A stretch of DNA of 42,477 nt from an uncultured Pseudomonadota bacterium (GTDB taxonomy: Bacteria; Myxococcota_A; UBA796; SXON01): assembly GCA_903959175.1 (NCBI GenBank), contig CAJBVW010000056.1, forward strand, positions 1 through 42,477, read 5' to 3'. The notes beneath the pieces were generated by a model. The model was not told the DNA's origin and ran no database searches. It saw only the letters and a list, made by a program, of their open reading frames with translations. Position 1 is the first letter of the stretch, and the number at the start of each line of letters is the position of its first letter. Below, piece by piece: positions 10,182 to 19,382 of the stretch. A program made the translations under genes and the position numbers.

Positions 10182-13037
10182 ATGTCGACGAAAGATCTGA
10201 TGGATCGCCTCGAGAGAACCGGCCCCGGCGCTAAGCCGGCGCAGCGGGCCCCTGAGCCGCAGCAGAAGGCCGCTGACCCGAAGGCGAGCGAGACGCGGGT
10301 GGGTCAGGGTGTCGTGCGTCGCAGGACGCAGACCCCCGAACCGCCCCCTCCGCCGGTGCGCGCACCCGGCACCGTCATTCGTCGGCCGGGTCCCGCGCGT
10401 GAAGAGCCGGCGCCGCGTGCAGCGGCCCCTGCCCCGACGTCGGCACCGGTGCGCCCGGCGGTCGTGGCCCCGGCCCCGCAGGCCGCCGCGCCCTCCTCCT
10501 CTGCGCGCCCCTCGGCGCCGAGCGGCCTCCCGCCGCGCGGTACGCCGGTCCCGCTGCCGAACCGGAACCCGGTCGCTCCGGCCGCCGTCGAGCCCGAAGT
10601 GGCGGCGCCGCAGGCCCAGGTTGTCGAGGCGCCCGTCGCCGAGATGGTCGAGGCCGCCCCGCCCGAGCGTTCCGCTCCGGTCGCCGCCCAGGTCGTGCAC
10701 GTCGAGGCGGCTCCCGAGCCGGCCGTCGTCCACGCCACGGTGGAAGGCGCGCCGGTCGAAGCGCGCGTCGAGCCCACCGCTCCGGTGGAGCCGGCCGCCG
10801 CGGAAGTCGCCCCGGCGCCCGTCGAGCCCCCTCCCCGCGCCGAGCCCACGCTCGAGCGCGCGGTCATCATCGACCGCCCGGGTGGCTACGGTCGCCTCCC
10901 GTCCGCCGCGCCCGTGGGTACGGCGGCCGCACGCGCCGCGATGGGTCGCCTTCCGGACACCCCCATCCTCCCCGGGCTCGGCCGCGCGGTCGTGTCGTTG
11001 CCCGCGGGCTACGACCCCACCGACCCGACCGGCGCTCGTCGCCGCGCCCGTGAGCAGGCAGCCGCCGGTACCCGCAGCTGGGGTCCCGGCGCGGATCGCC
11101 GTCCCGGCGCTCCCGGTCCCGGCCGCGTCGATGCGGGCGCTCCGGCTCCCGCCTCCGACGATCGCCGCCCCAAGAAGGGTCCGAACGCCCGGCGCAGCGA
11201 GCACGTTCCGATGCCGGACTCCCGCTCCCGCAAGCCGAAGGGCCGCGGTGGCAAGGACATGCGCTCGGTTCGCCCGGTGCAGACCGTCAAGCACCGCGTC
11301 CGCATCGAAGGCGAGATCACCGTCGCCAACCTCGCCCACGAGATGGGCGTCAAGGCGGCCGAGCTCATCAAGCTCCTCATGTCGATGGGCCAGCCCGCGA
11401 CCGTGAACCAGACGATCGACTTCGACACCGCCTCCCTCCTCGCGTCGGAGCTCGGGCACGAAGTCGTCAACATCGCGTTCAACGAGTCCGAGCACCTCTT
11501 CGACGAAGAGGAAGAGGGCTCCGATCTGCCGAACCGTGCGCCGGTCGTCACGATCATGGGCCACGTCGACCACGGCAAGACCACCCTCCTCGACACCATC
11601 CGCAAGGCCAAGGTCGCGGCGGGCGAGGCCGGCGGCATCACCCAGCACATCGGCGCCTACACCGTGAAGCGTGGGGACAGCCCCATCACCTTCATCGACA
11701 CCCCGGGCCACGCCGCGTTCAGCGCGATGCGCGCCCGCGGCGCCAAGGCCACGGACATCATCATCCTCGTCGTCGCCGCCGACGACGGCGTGATGCCCCA
11801 GACGATCGAGGCCATCAGCCACGCCAAGGCCTCTGGCGTCCCGATCATGGTCGCGGTCAACAAGATGGACAAGCCGGGCGTCCAGCCCGAGCGCGTCACC
11901 CGTCAGCTCATGGAGCACGGGCTCGTCTCCGAAGAGTACGGCGGCGACACGATCTTCGTGCCGGTGTCCGCGCTCAAGGGCACGGGCGTCAACGACCTCC
12001 TCGACAACATCCTCGTCGTCGCCGAAGTCGCGGACCTCCGCGCGAACCCCGATCGTCATGCCGAGGGCGTGGTGCTCGAGTCTCGCCTCGAGGTCGGCCG
12101 CGGCGCCGTCGCCTCGCTCCTCGTCCAGACGGGTACGCTCAAGCAGGGCGACACCATCGTCATCGGCTCGACCTGGGGCCGCGTGCGCTCCATGTCGGAC
12201 GATCGCGGGCAGAAGCTCAAGGAAGCGGGTCCCTCCACGCCGGTCGAGATCTTCGGCCTGCAGGACGTTCCGAACGCGGGCGACGAGTTCGCCGTCGTCG
12301 AGACCGAGAAGGATGCGCGCGCCCTCGTCGAGCACCGTAGCGCGCTCAAGAGCGCGCACGTTGCCAACAACCAGCGCGCTCGCCTCACGCTCGAGGATCT
12401 CTACAAGAACGGTGGCGAGGCCCCCGAGGTCCTCAAGATCGTCCTCAAGGCCGACGTGAGCGGTTCGCTCGAAGCGCTCAAGGGCGCGCTCGAGGGGCTG
12501 GTGGTCGCCGGTACGACGCTGAAGATCCTCCACTCTGCGATCGGCCCGGTCAACGAGTCTGACGTGAACCTCGCGGCTCCGGACAGCGGGCTCATCATCG
12601 CGTTCGACGTGAAGTCCGACGTGAAGGCGCGCCAGGCGGCCGACCAGTACGGCGTCGAGATCAAGAAGTTCGAGATCATCTACAACGTGATCGACGACAT
12701 CAAGGCCCGCATGCAGGGCCTCCTCGCGCCGATCTACGAAGAGCAGAAGGTCGGCGAAGCCGAGGTCCGCGCCCTCTTCAAGATCCCGAAGCTCGGCGTC
12801 ATCGCCGGCTGCATGGTCCTGGACGGCAAGGTCAACCGTGGCGCCGCCGCCAAGGTGTTCCGCAACGGGAAGCAGATCGCCGAGGGTAAGGTCACGAGCC
12901 TCAAGCGCTTCAAGGAAGACGTGCGCGAAGTCGAGAAGGGCTTCGAGTGCGGTATCGGCGTCGACGGCGCGAACGACATCCAGGAAGGCGACAAGATCGC
13001 CCTCTACACGCGGGTCGAGGTCGCCCGCCCGGTCTAG
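10182..13037 (+). CDS. infB: Translation initiation factor IF-2
   Basis: A 951-residue IF-2. The first roughly 300 residues are a long Ala/Pro/Val/Glu-rich low-complexity region. An IF2_N-type helical unit lies at about 370-430 ([22 protein letters not shown]). The GTPase domain has G1 GHVDHGKT (460-467), G3 DTPGH (from about 506) and G4 NKMD (from about 560). The C-terminal domains that bind fMet-tRNA end with EFECGIGV-type sequence ([19 protein letters not shown]). IF-2 places initiator tRNA on the 30S subunit and promotes subunit joining. A 153-base gap separates it from ylxR; I see no clear terminator or promoter there. ylxP follows after three bases. Confidence 0.96.
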   Translation: MSTKDLMDRLERTGPGAKPAQRAPEPQQKAADPKASETRVGQGVVRRRTQTPEPPPPPVRAPGTVIRRPGPAREEPAPRAAAPAPTSAPVRPAVVAPAPQAAAPSSSARPSAPSGLPPRGTPVPLPNRNPVAPAAVEPEVAAPQAQVVEAPVAEMVEAAPPERSAPVAAQVVHVEAAPEPAVVHATVEGAPVEARVEPTAPVEPAAAEVAPAPVEPPPRAEPTLERAVIIDRPGGYGRLPSAAPVGTAAARAAMGRLPDTPILPGLGRAVVSLPAGYDPTDPTGARRRAREQAAAGTRSWGPGADRRPGAPGPGRVDAGAPAPASDDRRPKKGPNARRSEHVPMPDSRSRKPKGRGGKDMRSVRPVQTVKHRVRIEGEITVANLAHEMGVKAAELIKLLMSMGQPATVNQTIDFDTASLLASELGHEVVNIAFNESEHLFDEEEEGSDLPNRAPVVTIMGHVDHGKTTLLDTIRKAKVAAGEAGGITQHIGAYTVKRGDSPITFIDTPGHAAFSAMRARGAKATDIIILVVAADDGVMPQTIEAISHAKASGVPIMVAVNKMDKPGVQPERVTRQLMEHGLVSEEYGGDTIFVPVSALKGTGVNDLLDNILVVAEVADLRANPDRHAEGVVLESRLEVGRGAVASLLVQTGTLKQGDTIVIGSTWGRVRSMSDDRGQKLKEAGPSTPVEIFGLQDVPNAGDEFAVVETEKDARALVEHRSALKSAHVANNQRARLTLEDLYKNGGEAPEVLKIVLKADVSGSLEALKGALEGLVVAGTTLKILHSAIGPVNESDVNLAAPDSGLIIAFDVKSDVKARQAADQYGVEIKKFEIIYNVIDDIKARMQGLLAPIYEEQKVGEAEVRALFKIPKLGVIAGCMVLDGKVNRGAAAKVFRNGKQIAEGKVTSLKRFKEDVREVEKGFECGIGVDGANDIQEGDKIALYTRVEVARPV

Positions 13038-13040
13038 CCC

Positions 13041-13379
13041 ATGATGATGTACCTCCCGGCGCCCGACGAGTCGCTGCTGGTTGGGGTGCTTCGCCTGGTG
13101 CTCCGCATCCCCGGCAGTCGGTCCCTCAAGGACCGGCGCCGGGTCGTTGCGTCTCTGCGCGACCGGGTGACCGTGCGTCACCGGGCCGCGTTCGCGGAGG
13201 TCGGTCACCTCGAGGCGCACGACGCCGCGGTGGTGGCGATCACCGTGGTCGGGAACGAGGCGCGGCAGCTCCGCGCGCGGCTGGACACCATCCGCTCCGA
13301 CATCGAGCTCACGGCCGAGGCGCACGTCTCCAGCGTGAACGTCTGGATCCTCCCCATGAACGGGCACGACGCCTCTTGA
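13041..13379 (+). CDS. ylxP: YlxP-like DUF503 protein
   Basis: A 112-residue DUF503 protein. The family core is clear: LLVGVLRLVLRIPGSRSLKDRRRVV, then FAEVGHLEAHDAAVVAITVVGNEA and the C-terminal strand ending SSVNVWIL. It lies three bases after infB, where ylxP sits in the Bacillus nusA-ylxR-ylxQ-infB-ylxP-rbfA cluster. The function is poorly known; a ribosome-biogenesis role is suggested by neighbours only. The usual next genes rbfA and truB are absent here; a SPOR-domain gene follows. Confidence 0.88.
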   Translation: MMMYLPAPDESLLVGVLRLVLRIPGSRSLKDRRRVVASLRDRVTVRHRAAFAEVGHLEAHDAAVVAITVVGNEARQLRARLDTIRSDIELTAEAHVSSVNVWILPMNGHDAS

Positions 13380-13417
13380 CCCGTCCAGGCTTGACCGCGA
13401 CTGGTTAGAAGAGGTGG

Positions 13418-14104
13418 ATGCAGGACACGCGCCCGCGGGCCAACAACCAGCTTCCCCTGACCCGCAATCACCTCTACGCGCTCGGGGTGCTGTCGCTGTC
13501 GATGGCGTTCCTGGCGTACTTCGTGGGGTACCAGACCGGGCGTGGCAAGGTGGTCGCGCCGCCGCCTCCCCCGGTCGCGAAGTTCGTGCCCGACGAGGTC
13601 GCCCGGGGCGATCTCGAGGTCCTCCTGGCGGGCGTGGAGCACGCGACCGCGGGCAGCGCGCCGATGGGGTTTCCGGCCGAACTGCCCCGGGCCGACGAGA
13701 AGGTCGAGCCGCCCGTCGCGGTGGAGGGGGCCGTGCCCGGTGACCCGCCCGTCGTCGCGGCGCCGCCGCCCCCGCCGAACCCGTTCCCCTCCGAGGCGCG
13801 CCCCGGCGCCGTCGCGCTCACGGGGAGCACGGCCGCCGTGCCCGCGGCCTCCGCGGACATCCCCACCTCGGGCTGGGCCATCCAGGTCGGCGAGCTCGGG
13901 GTGGAGGCGGACGCCGACCGCTACGTGGAGACCCTCCGTGCCGCCGAACTATCGGCGTACAAGGTGGTCGCGCTCGTTGACGGGGCCTGGGTCTGGCGCG
14001 TGCGTGTCGGTGGCTACTCCAGCAAGGAGGGCGCCGCGGCGAGCGTCGCGGGCGTCGCGAGCAAGGCGGGCGCCGCCGAGGCCTCGGTCATCCGCGCGCC
14101 CTGA
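13418..14104 (+). CDS. SPOR-domain membrane protein
   Basis: A 228-residue bitopic protein. A single transmembrane helix lies at about residues 19-41 (LYALGVLSLSMAFLAYFVGY) after a basic N-terminus. A long Pro/Ala-rich linker covers about 45-145. A C-terminal SPOR domain spans about 150-226 (GWAIQVGELGVEADADRYVETLRAAELSAY, VWRVRVGGYSSKEGA; shown in pieces). SPOR domains bind denuded septal glycan, so a cell-division or envelope role at the septum is likely. An AGAGGTGG Shine-Dalgarno precedes the ATG. The gene follows ylxP by 38 bases and is probably read through from infB. Confidence 0.85.
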   Translation: MQDTRPRANNQLPLTRNHLYALGVLSLSMAFLAYFVGYQTGRGKVVAPPPPPVAKFVPDEVARGDLEVLLAGVEHATAGSAPMGFPAELPRADEKVEPPVAVEGAVPGDPPVVAAPPPPPNPFPSEARPGAVALTGSTAAVPAASADIPTSGWAIQVGELGVEADADRYVETLRAAELSAYKVVALVDGAWVWRVRVGGYSSKEGAAASVAGVASKAGAAEASVIRAP

Positions 14105-14137
14105 GTTGCCTTTCCCCGGCGGAAACCGGTGCCCGGC

Positions 14138-14166
14138 TTGACAGGAGAGCCTCGTCAGCGGATCCT
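14138..14166 (+). promoter_or_regulatory. Possible sigma-70-type promoter before the LysM gene
   Basis: A perfect TTGACA (14138-14143) is followed after 17 bases by GATCCT (14161-14166), a weak -10 match. It lies 24 bases before the LysM start, whose own Shine-Dalgarno is AGGAG. Only the -35 is convincing. Confidence 0.35.
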
Positions 14167-14189
14167 TGCGCGGCTGCAGGAGCACGTAG

Positions 14190-15245
14190 ATGCTGGTCGG
14201 GTGGTTGAGCCTGTCGATGTCGGTCGCGATGGCCCAGGAAGGGACCACCAGCATGGGGGGCGCCCCAGGCGCGCCGGACTTCTACGTGATCCAGAACGGG
14301 GACACGCTGTGGGACATCTCCACGCGGTTCCTCGGTGACGCTTACGTGTGGCCGGAGCTCTGGTCGGTGAACGAGTACATCACCAACCCGCACTGGATCT
14401 ACCCGGGGAACAAGATCTACTTCCGCCTCGGGGACGCGCTGAACCCGCCCTCCGCCGGGCTGGACGACAAGGGCGCGCAGGCCGACGGCTACACGCCGCC
14501 CAAGGCCGTGGAGTCCTCGTCCGAGGCCGCGTGCGACTTCCCGAGCCTGTACGAGCGGCGGTACGAGGGCGTGAAGCTCTCCGCGCCCGGCGTGCTCGCG
14601 GACGACGACACGCTTGAGATCCGCGGCAAGGTTTACGGCTCGGAGGTGGTCGGGCGCGAGATCGGCGAGGGCGCCATCGTGTACCTCGACCTCTCGGACG
14701 ACTCCGACGTCGAGTGCGGAAGCTTGCTCGCCCTGTACCGCCGGCAGCCCGGCAAGGTCCGCGGCGACGACGGCCCCGTCGGTCATGTCTACCGCGTGCT
14801 GGGCGTGGCCCAGGTGCTCCGGGTGGACGACGACATCGCCACCGCGACGATCCGGGACGTCTGGTCGGAGATCGAGCGCGGCGACCTCGTCGGCACGCCG
14901 GTCGACGTGGACCTCCAGGTCGACGTCGCCTCGCCCCAGGGCGACGTGGACGCCAAGATCATCGCGCGCCTCACGACCGAGCAGCGCCTCGCCTCCACGG
15001 GCGAGACCGTGTTCCTCAACCGCGGCACGGATGACGGCGTTGATGTCGGCTCTTCGCTGTTCATGGTCGAGCGGCGCGACGGTATGCACCCCGACGCCAA
15101 GGACGATCCCCGCCTCCCCGAGCGCGTTGTCGGTCGCGTGGTGATCGTGCGCGCGGACGCCGAGGTCGCCACAGCCGTCGTGGTGGACGCGTCGCGGGAC
15201 GTTCAGGTCGGACAGCGCCTCGTGATGACCCCGAACGCCGAGTAG
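14190..15245 (+). CDS. LysM peptidoglycan-binding secreted protein
   Basis: A 351-residue exported protein with signal peptide MLVGWLSLSMSVAMAQ. One LysM domain lies at about 30-76 (FYVIQNGDTLWDISTRFLGD, WPELWSVNEYITNPHWIYPGNKI). The remaining 270 residues are acidic and probably beta-rich (EIGEGAIVYLDLSDDSDV; VFLNRGTDDGVDVGSSLFMVER, split). They resemble the unnamed C-terminal region common in deltaproteobacterial LysM proteins. The likely role is binding peptidoglycan in the periplasm; no catalytic residues are seen. An AGGAG site lies nine bases upstream. The neighbours (SPOR protein, dprA) give no further clue. Confidence 0.82.
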   Translation: MLVGWLSLSMSVAMAQEGTTSMGGAPGAPDFYVIQNGDTLWDISTRFLGDAYVWPELWSVNEYITNPHWIYPGNKIYFRLGDALNPPSAGLDDKGAQADGYTPPKAVESSSEAACDFPSLYERRYEGVKLSAPGVLADDDTLEIRGKVYGSEVVGREIGEGAIVYLDLSDDSDVECGSLLALYRRQPGKVRGDDGPVGHVYRVLGVAQVLRVDDDIATATIRDVWSEIERGDLVGTPVDVDLQVDVASPQGDVDAKIIARLTTEQRLASTGETVFLNRGTDDGVDVGSSLFMVERRDGMHPDAKDDPRLPERVVGRVVIVRADAEVATAVVVDASRDVQVGQRLVMTPNAE

Positions 15246-15319
15246 CGGCTTGTCCTGCTCCGCGCGGTGACTACACCTGCGCGGACCCCGGCCGCACCTC
15301 CCGCAAGGGAGTCGAGGTC

Positions 15320-16387
15320 ATGACATCGTTGGAAACTCCGTGGCCCGGGCTGGCAGCACTCTCCGTGCGGTTGGACCTTTGGCCGGTTGTGCGCGCCTGG
15401 GCCGAGCGCCCGCGCGTCTCGCTGTTCGGGGCGGGGGGCGCGCTCGGCGCGAGCGCGCTCTACGGGGAGCTGCGCTCCGCGGGGCTGTCCGAGCGGGACG
15501 CCGAGCGCGTGCTGGGGGCCGCGGCGTGGCGCACGGCGCGCCCCGGCGTGCGCTTCGTACACGCGGGGGACCTCGAGTGGCCCTCGTCGCTCGTGGACCT
15601 CCCCTGCGGGCCGGTGGCGCTCGCGGTCGAGGGGGACGCCGCGCTCCTCGCGCGCGTGACCGTCGGCATCGTGGGGGCACGCGCGTGCACCGCGTATGGC
15701 CGCGAGTGGGCCGCGCGCCTCTCCGGGGCCGTGGTGGCCGCCGGAGGGGTGGTCGTCTCGGGGCTGGCCGCGGGCATCGACCTCGCGGCGCACGGCGCGG
15801 CGGGGGGCGCTACCGTGGCCGTGCTCGGGCAGGGGCTGGACGCCCCCATGCCCGCCTGGCAACAGAGAGCGCGCGACCGGCTGCTCGCGGAGGGCGGGTG
15901 CGTGGTGTCCGAGCTGCCGCCGGAGGGCCGCGCGACGCCGTTCACCTTCCCGATCCGCAACCGCATCATCGCGGGGCTCGTCCGGGCGGTGGCGGTCGTC
16001 GAGGCGGGGGAGAGGAGCGGGGCGCGGAACACGGCGTCCCACGCGCTGCGCTACGGGCGCGACGTCATGGCGCTGCCGGGCCCGCTCGGGGCCCCGGCGT
16101 CGGTCGGTTGCCTCGATCTCATCGAGCAGGGCGCCACCGTCATCCGGGGCCCGCACACGCTGCTCGAGGTGGCAGGGCTCGCGGGCAGCACTTCGGCGGC
16201 GCCTCCAGGGGCCGGCGTGCCCGTCGATCCGCTGCTGGCCGCGCTCGCCGCGGCGGTCACCCCCGAGGACCTGGCCTCGCGGACGGGCCTCGCGTTCCCG
16301 GACGTGATGGCGCGGCTGGGAATGCTGGAATTGACGGGGCGGGTGATCCGGTTACCGGGGCGCCGCTACAGGGTCCGCACCGAATGA
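15320..16387 (+). CDS. dprA: DNA processing protein DprA/Smf
   Basis: A 355-residue DprA. The Rossmann-like core is clear: VTVGIVGARACTAYG, VVSGLAAGIDLAAHGAA, VAVLGQGLD, then FTFPIRNRIIAGLVRAVAVVEAG and SGARNTASHALRYGRDVMALPGP. The C-terminal 60 residues form the winged-helix DprA_C region (LASRTGLAFPDVMARLGMLELTG). The N-terminal 95 residues hold the SAM-like part. DprA loads RecA on incoming single-stranded DNA in natural transformation. A GGGAGTCGAGG Shine-Dalgarno region precedes the ATG. The stop overlaps the next start (ATGA), so it is coupled to the smg-like gene. Confidence 0.93.
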   Translation: MTSLETPWPGLAALSVRLDLWPVVRAWAERPRVSLFGAGGALGASALYGELRSAGLSERDAERVLGAAAWRTARPGVRFVHAGDLEWPSSLVDLPCGPVALAVEGDAALLARVTVGIVGARACTAYGREWAARLSGAVVAAGGVVVSGLAAGIDLAAHGAAGGATVAVLGQGLDAPMPAWQQRARDRLLAEGGCVVSELPPEGRATPFTFPIRNRIIAGLVRAVAVVEAGERSGARNTASHALRYGRDVMALPGPLGAPASVGCLDLIEQGATVIRGPHTLLEVAGLAGSTSAAPPGAGVPVDPLLAALAAAVTPEDLASRTGLAFPDVMARLGMLELTGRVIRLPGRRYRVRTE

Positions 16388-16647
16388 GTCGCTCCCCGAT
16401 CCAACACCTCGAGCTCGAACCCCGCGCGGGGGACTTCCTCGAGATGCTCCGCGACCTCGGCCACCTGGACGAGCCCGCGGTCGAACGGCTCACCGAGAAG
16501 CTCGTCGCGCAGCCGCGCGCGGGCCGCGTCGTCACCTATGAGGAGCTCCGCCGAGCCGCGGCGATCCTCCTGTTCGACGCGGAGTCCGGCATGCGCTCGG
16601 ACTCCAAGGAGCTCCTCACCCAGGAGTGGGCGCGGCTCTTCAGCTGA
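16384..16647 (+). CDS. Short Smg/DUF494-like protein
   Basis: An 87-residue protein translated from an ATG overlapping the dprA stop. Its centre (LGHLDEPAVERLTEKLVA, then VTYEELRRAAAILLFDAE) resembles the C-terminal half of Smg (DUF494). Smg is about 155 residues and is encoded just after dprA/smf in many proteobacteria. The position supports the call, but the protein lacks the N-terminal half of the family, so it is either a shortened Smg or an unrelated helical protein. Function is unknown in either case. Confidence 0.55.
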   Translation: MSRSPIQHLELEPRAGDFLEMLRDLGHLDEPAVERLTEKLVAQPRAGRVVTYEELRRAAAILLFDAESGMRSDSKELLTQEWARLFS

Positions 16648-16665
16648 CGGAGCGGGCCCGCTCCG
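16648..16665. terminator. Palindrome between convergent genes, possible terminator
   Basis: CGGAGCGGGCCCGCTCCG is an 18-base perfect palindrome directly after the smg-like stop and before the 3' end of the convergent HTH-repeat gene. It could form a hairpin in either transcript, but there is no T tract, so a terminator role is only plausible. Confidence 0.45.
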
Positions 16666-16696
16666 CGCCATCGCGCCGGGGCGGGCTGTACCCAGC

Positions 16697-17413
16697 TCAG
16701 GCGGGCAGGAGCTCGGCCACGCGCTGGATGGCGCGGATGGTGCCGTCTGGGTGGCGGGAGGAGACGCGCGTCGCCGCGAGCGCAGCGGCAGCGGCGATGT
16801 CCTCCGCGATGATGGCGTAGCTCTGTGGACCCTGAGCGGTCTCGACCATCACGAGGAAGGCGGTGGCGACTGCGGCCACGGATGCCACTCCCGTCGGCGC
16901 GTCGACTTCGGCGGGGCGAGGCTTCTTCGCGGAGCGTGGCGTGGCGGCCGGCGCTGCGACCACCGGCTCAAGGACCACTGGCTTGGGGGCGACGACAGCG
17001 ACGGGCTTGAGGGGCGGCGCGGCGGTGCGGGCTTCGGGCGGCGCCTCGTCCGCCTGCCAAGCCGGCGCGATCTGGCGGCGCTGACGGTAGGTGCGGACGT
17101 TCTCGGCGGTGACGCCGGCGAGCTTCGCGATCTCGGCGTCCGAGACGTGGCCGAGGCGGCCGAGGTAGGGGTCGAGCGCCGAGCGACGCCCGCGGAAGGA
17201 GCGGCTGGCGGCCGGTTCGGCCTCCGCCTTCACGGCCGGAGGTGTGCCCTTGTGGCCCTGGTAGGCCGGGATGCCCAGCTTCTTCCGGTAGTTGACTACC
17301 AGGGTACGGGACACCTGGGCGAGGTCCGCGATCTTCTGATCCGGGACCTTCCCGAGGCGGTTCCGGTAGGCAGCGAGGACGGATTTCTCAGGCACATCAA
17401 CCTCTGGCGGCAC
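16697..17413 (-). CDS. Protein with two helix-turn-helix-like repeats (putative DNA-binding)
   Basis: A 238-residue protein starting at a GTG with an AAGGA site upstream. Two related units lie at about residues 11-52 (AYRNRLGKVPDQKIADLAQV, SRTLVVNYRKKLGIPAY) and 78-119 (DPYLGRLGHVSDAEIAKLAG, VTAENVRTYRQRRQIAPAW). Each reads as helix, Asp-x-x-Ile-Ala-x-Leu-Ala, turn, recognition helix ending Y-R-x-x-x-x-I. This is the pattern of simple homeodomain-like HTH units. A Pro/Ala linker follows. Residues about 175-238 form a predicted alpha/beta domain with hydrophobic AVATAFLVMVE and no recognised family. A DNA-binding regulator is likely. Its own upstream region is unusually AT-rich and holds a large inverted repeat about 190 bases away. 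Confidence 0.6.
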   Translation of the reverse strand: MPPEVDVPEKSVLAAYRNRLGKVPDQKIADLAQVSRTLVVNYRKKLGIPAYQGHKGTPPAVKAEAEPAASRSFRGRRSALDPYLGRLGHVSDAEIAKLAGVTAENVRTYRQRRQIAPAWQADEAPPEARTAAPPLKPVAVVAPKPVVLEPVVAAPAATPRSAKKPRPAEVDAPTGVASVAAVATAFLVMVETAQGPQSYAIIAEDIAAAAALAATRVSSRHPDGTIRAIQRVAELLPA

Positions 17414-17600
17414 AGTACCCTATCCTTGTTTTGTTGTTCCACAAAAAGCGTCGTTATCGGGTGCACTTTGCAGAACCTAAAATCAAGTGTTCAAAGAGTG
17501 ATACTAAATACTTTCGATGGCCTCTCTTGCGCCCGGTGCGTGGGACTCTCGTTTGCGCCATGCTGCCTCGGGTAGCGATACATCCCCTCGTTTTCGAGGC

Positions 17601-17634
17601 CGTAGTGGTGTCCAATGTATTGGATACCACTACG
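17601..17634. repeat. Near-perfect 16-bp inverted repeat in an intergenic region
   Basis: Left arm CGTAGTGGTGTCCAAT (17601-17616) and right arm ATTGGATACCACTACG (17619-17634) are reverse complements except for one base, around a GT centre. It lies in the 358-base gap between the HTH-repeat gene and the lipoprotein gene. The first 110 bases of that gap (about 17414-17525) are clearly more AT-rich than the surroundings; apart from this repeat and the terminator at 17715-17750 I see nothing else in the gap. There is no T tract, so a protein-binding operator or element end is likelier than a terminator. Confidence 0.7.
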
Positions 17635-17714
17635 TCAAAGGCAGTAGGGGCGCCGGCCCAGACGGGCGTGGCTCACTGTCAGCGTCGGTGCCGCGGGCCT
17701 GACCCAGATGAACG

Positions 17715-17750
17715 CGAAACGCCCGCTGCCGGGGGGCAGCGGGCGTTTCG
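17715..17750. terminator. Long GC-rich terminator hairpin downstream of the 17772-19214 gene
   Basis: CGAAACGCCCGCTGCC (17715-17730) and GGCAGCGGGCGTTTCG (17735-17750) form a perfect 16-bp stem around GGGG. It sits 22 bases past the stop codon of the minus-strand lipoprotein gene. The AAA/TTT near the stem base gives short U runs in both orientations, so it may work bidirectionally. Confidence 0.75.
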
Positions 17751-17771
17751 GTGGCTCGCGGCGAACCGAGC

Positions 17772-19214
17772 TTAGAGCGTGGTGACCGTGCCGTCCGGCC
17801 AGTCGATCTCGGCGAACGGCTCGTACAGGCCCTCGGAATTCACGTTGCGGGTTTCGGTCCAGGCGAGGATGCCGCCGACGTAGATGTTCATCGTGACGTC
17901 GTTGTTCCCGTTGTAGGCTGAGCCCGGGTAGTCGTGAACGTAGGCCGTGAACACGCCGTCCTCGGGGTCGTCGATGTTGATGTTCTCGGGGCCGGTGCCG
18001 GGGATGTCGTCGATGTCGAGGACGGGGTCGTCGTCGGCGTCACCGCGGACGCCCCAATCGAGGGAAGACCAGCTGGAGGCCGAACAGTTGCCGTAGTAGC
18101 AATCGTTGTTGCTCATCAGCTCGCCGCTCGGGCTCGATCCGGTGGGGCGGACGAGGTGGAGGTCCATGTCGTCGCCGCCGTGAACCCAGTAGATCTCGAT
18201 CCAGAGGTCGCCGCTCGGGATGGCCTCGAGGGTCGCGGTGCAGGGCTCGGAGCGGTCACCGAGCTCGTTGGTGACGACGAGCTCGGCCTCGTAGGTGCCG
18301 ACGAGGTCGGGGACGAAGCCGCTGCGGTTGGCGGTGCCGGCGGGCATGCGCGCGGAGGAGCCGCTCGGCTTCGTCACGAGGGTCCAAGCGTAGTTGGTGA
18401 TCGCGAGGCCCGAGGGATCGTAGGAGGCGCTTCCAACCCAGGTGGCATCCTCGTGGATGGCCTCGACGGGGTTCGGCGTCGCCTCGCAGACGGCGATGGG
18501 GAGGTCACCCGCGCCAGAGCCGTTGAGGGTGGCGGTCTCGTCGCCGTCGGGGTCGTTGCTGCTCACCACGAGCTGGTCGCTGTAGACCGAGCTGTTGTCG
18601 GGCAGGAAGGTGACGGTGACGGTACGCTCGTCGCCCGGCTCGATGACGAGGGGGAGGTCGTCGGAGAGGGAGTAGGTGAACACGGACTCGGAGAGGCTCA
18701 GGGAGCTGACCTCGAGCGTCGCGCCGCCGGTGTTGCGGAGGGCGAAGTCCTGGGTGGCGGACTCGCCGAGCGCGATGTACCCGAAGTTGTGCTCGGAGGG
18801 GGAGATCTCGAGGTCGGGCACGAGCCCGCCGCCGTTGAGTGTCACGATGTGGGGGGAGTCCGCGTCATCGCTCACGACGGAGGCCTCGCCGAAGTCCTCG
18901 GCGCCGGTGGCGGTGTAGGTGACCACCACGTCCATCGACTCGCCGACCTCGAGCCGGCCCGCGCTGAAGCTGGTCACGGCGAACTCGGCGCCGTCGATCC
19001 GGACCTCGGTCACGGAGGCGGTCACGTCCCCGATGCTGGTGATGGTGAAGGCCTGCGCGATCTCCTCGCCCGCCTCACCGGTGCCGAAGTACAGCTCGGT
19101 CGGATCAACCTCGATCTGCGGCCCACCGTCATCGACCGGCTCGTACTTGTTGAGGTCGTAGTCGGGGGTGCACGCGAGGGCGAACAGCGGAAAGAGAAGG
19201 ATCGACTTACGCAT
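17772..19214 (-). CDS. Large lipoprotein with ASH-type, PKD-like and YfaP-like domains
   Basis: A 480-residue lipoprotein. The start was set at the ATG giving MRKSILLFPLFALACTPDYD (lipobox ALAC, Cys15), which has GGAGG six bases upstream; the open frame extends further but without a signal. Two ASH/choice-of-anchor-D modules follow (IEVDPTELYFGTGEAGE, FTITSIGDVTASVTEV; then LEISPSEHNFGYIALGES, FALRNTGGATLEVSSL). Next is a PKD-like Ig unit (CEATPNPVEAIHEDATWVG). The C-terminal 140 residues resemble YfaP/DUF2135 (IYWVHGGDDMDLHLVRPTG, VFTAYVHDY). Such proteins are common on the surface of myxobacteria-like cells. The acidic C-terminus may bind calcium. No enzyme motif is seen. Confidence 0.75.
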   Translation of the reverse strand: MRKSILLFPLFALACTPDYDLNKYEPVDDGGPQIEVDPTELYFGTGEAGEEIAQAFTITSIGDVTASVTEVRIDGAEFAVTSFSAGRLEVGESMDVVVTYTATGAEDFGEASVVSDDADSPHIVTLNGGGLVPDLEISPSEHNFGYIALGESATQDFALRNTGGATLEVSSLSLSESVFTYSLSDDLPLVIEPGDERTVTVTFLPDNSSVYSDQLVVSSNDPDGDETATLNGSGAGDLPIAVCEATPNPVEAIHEDATWVGSASYDPSGLAITNYAWTLVTKPSGSSARMPAGTANRSGFVPDLVGTYEAELVVTNELGDRSEPCTATLEAIPSGDLWIEIYWVHGGDDMDLHLVRPTGSSPSGELMSNNDCYYGNCSASSWSSLDWGVRGDADDDPVLDIDDIPGTGPENINIDDPEDGVFTAYVHDYPGSAYNGNNDVTMNIYVGGILAWTETRNVNSEGLYEPFAEIDWPDGTVTTL

Positions 19215-19340
19215 CCATGCCTCCGGAGCGGAGCGCGGGGAAGGGGCCCCGTGCGGCGCGCAGCGTAGCATGAGATGGGCCGGGCGGGTTGCGGAATCAA
19301 GCCCCTGGACCCCCTTTTTGCGGTGGGACAGCGGTGCCCC

Positions 19341-19362
19341 GGTGGGGCGCGCGCACCCCACC
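19341..19362 (-). terminator. Possible terminator hairpin after the 19383-20024 gene
   Basis: GGTGGGG (19341-19347) pairs with CCCCACC (19356-19362) around an eight-base CGCGCGCA loop, 20 bases beyond the stop codon of the minus-strand lipoprotein. No T tract follows, so this is tentative. Confidence 0.4.
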
Positions 19363-19382
19363 CCGCGCCCCCCGGCGTGGGC

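Noticed and set aside
9963-13367. A 1134-codon open frame on the minus strand across infB
   Set aside because: It is a by-product of GC-rich codon use opposite infB. The sequence is Arg/Asp/Gly-rich with no domain, while the plus strand is clearly IF-2.
17431-17775. A 114-codon frame in the AT-rich gap
   Set aside because: It runs through the inverted repeat and the terminator, has no ribosome-binding site and no family.
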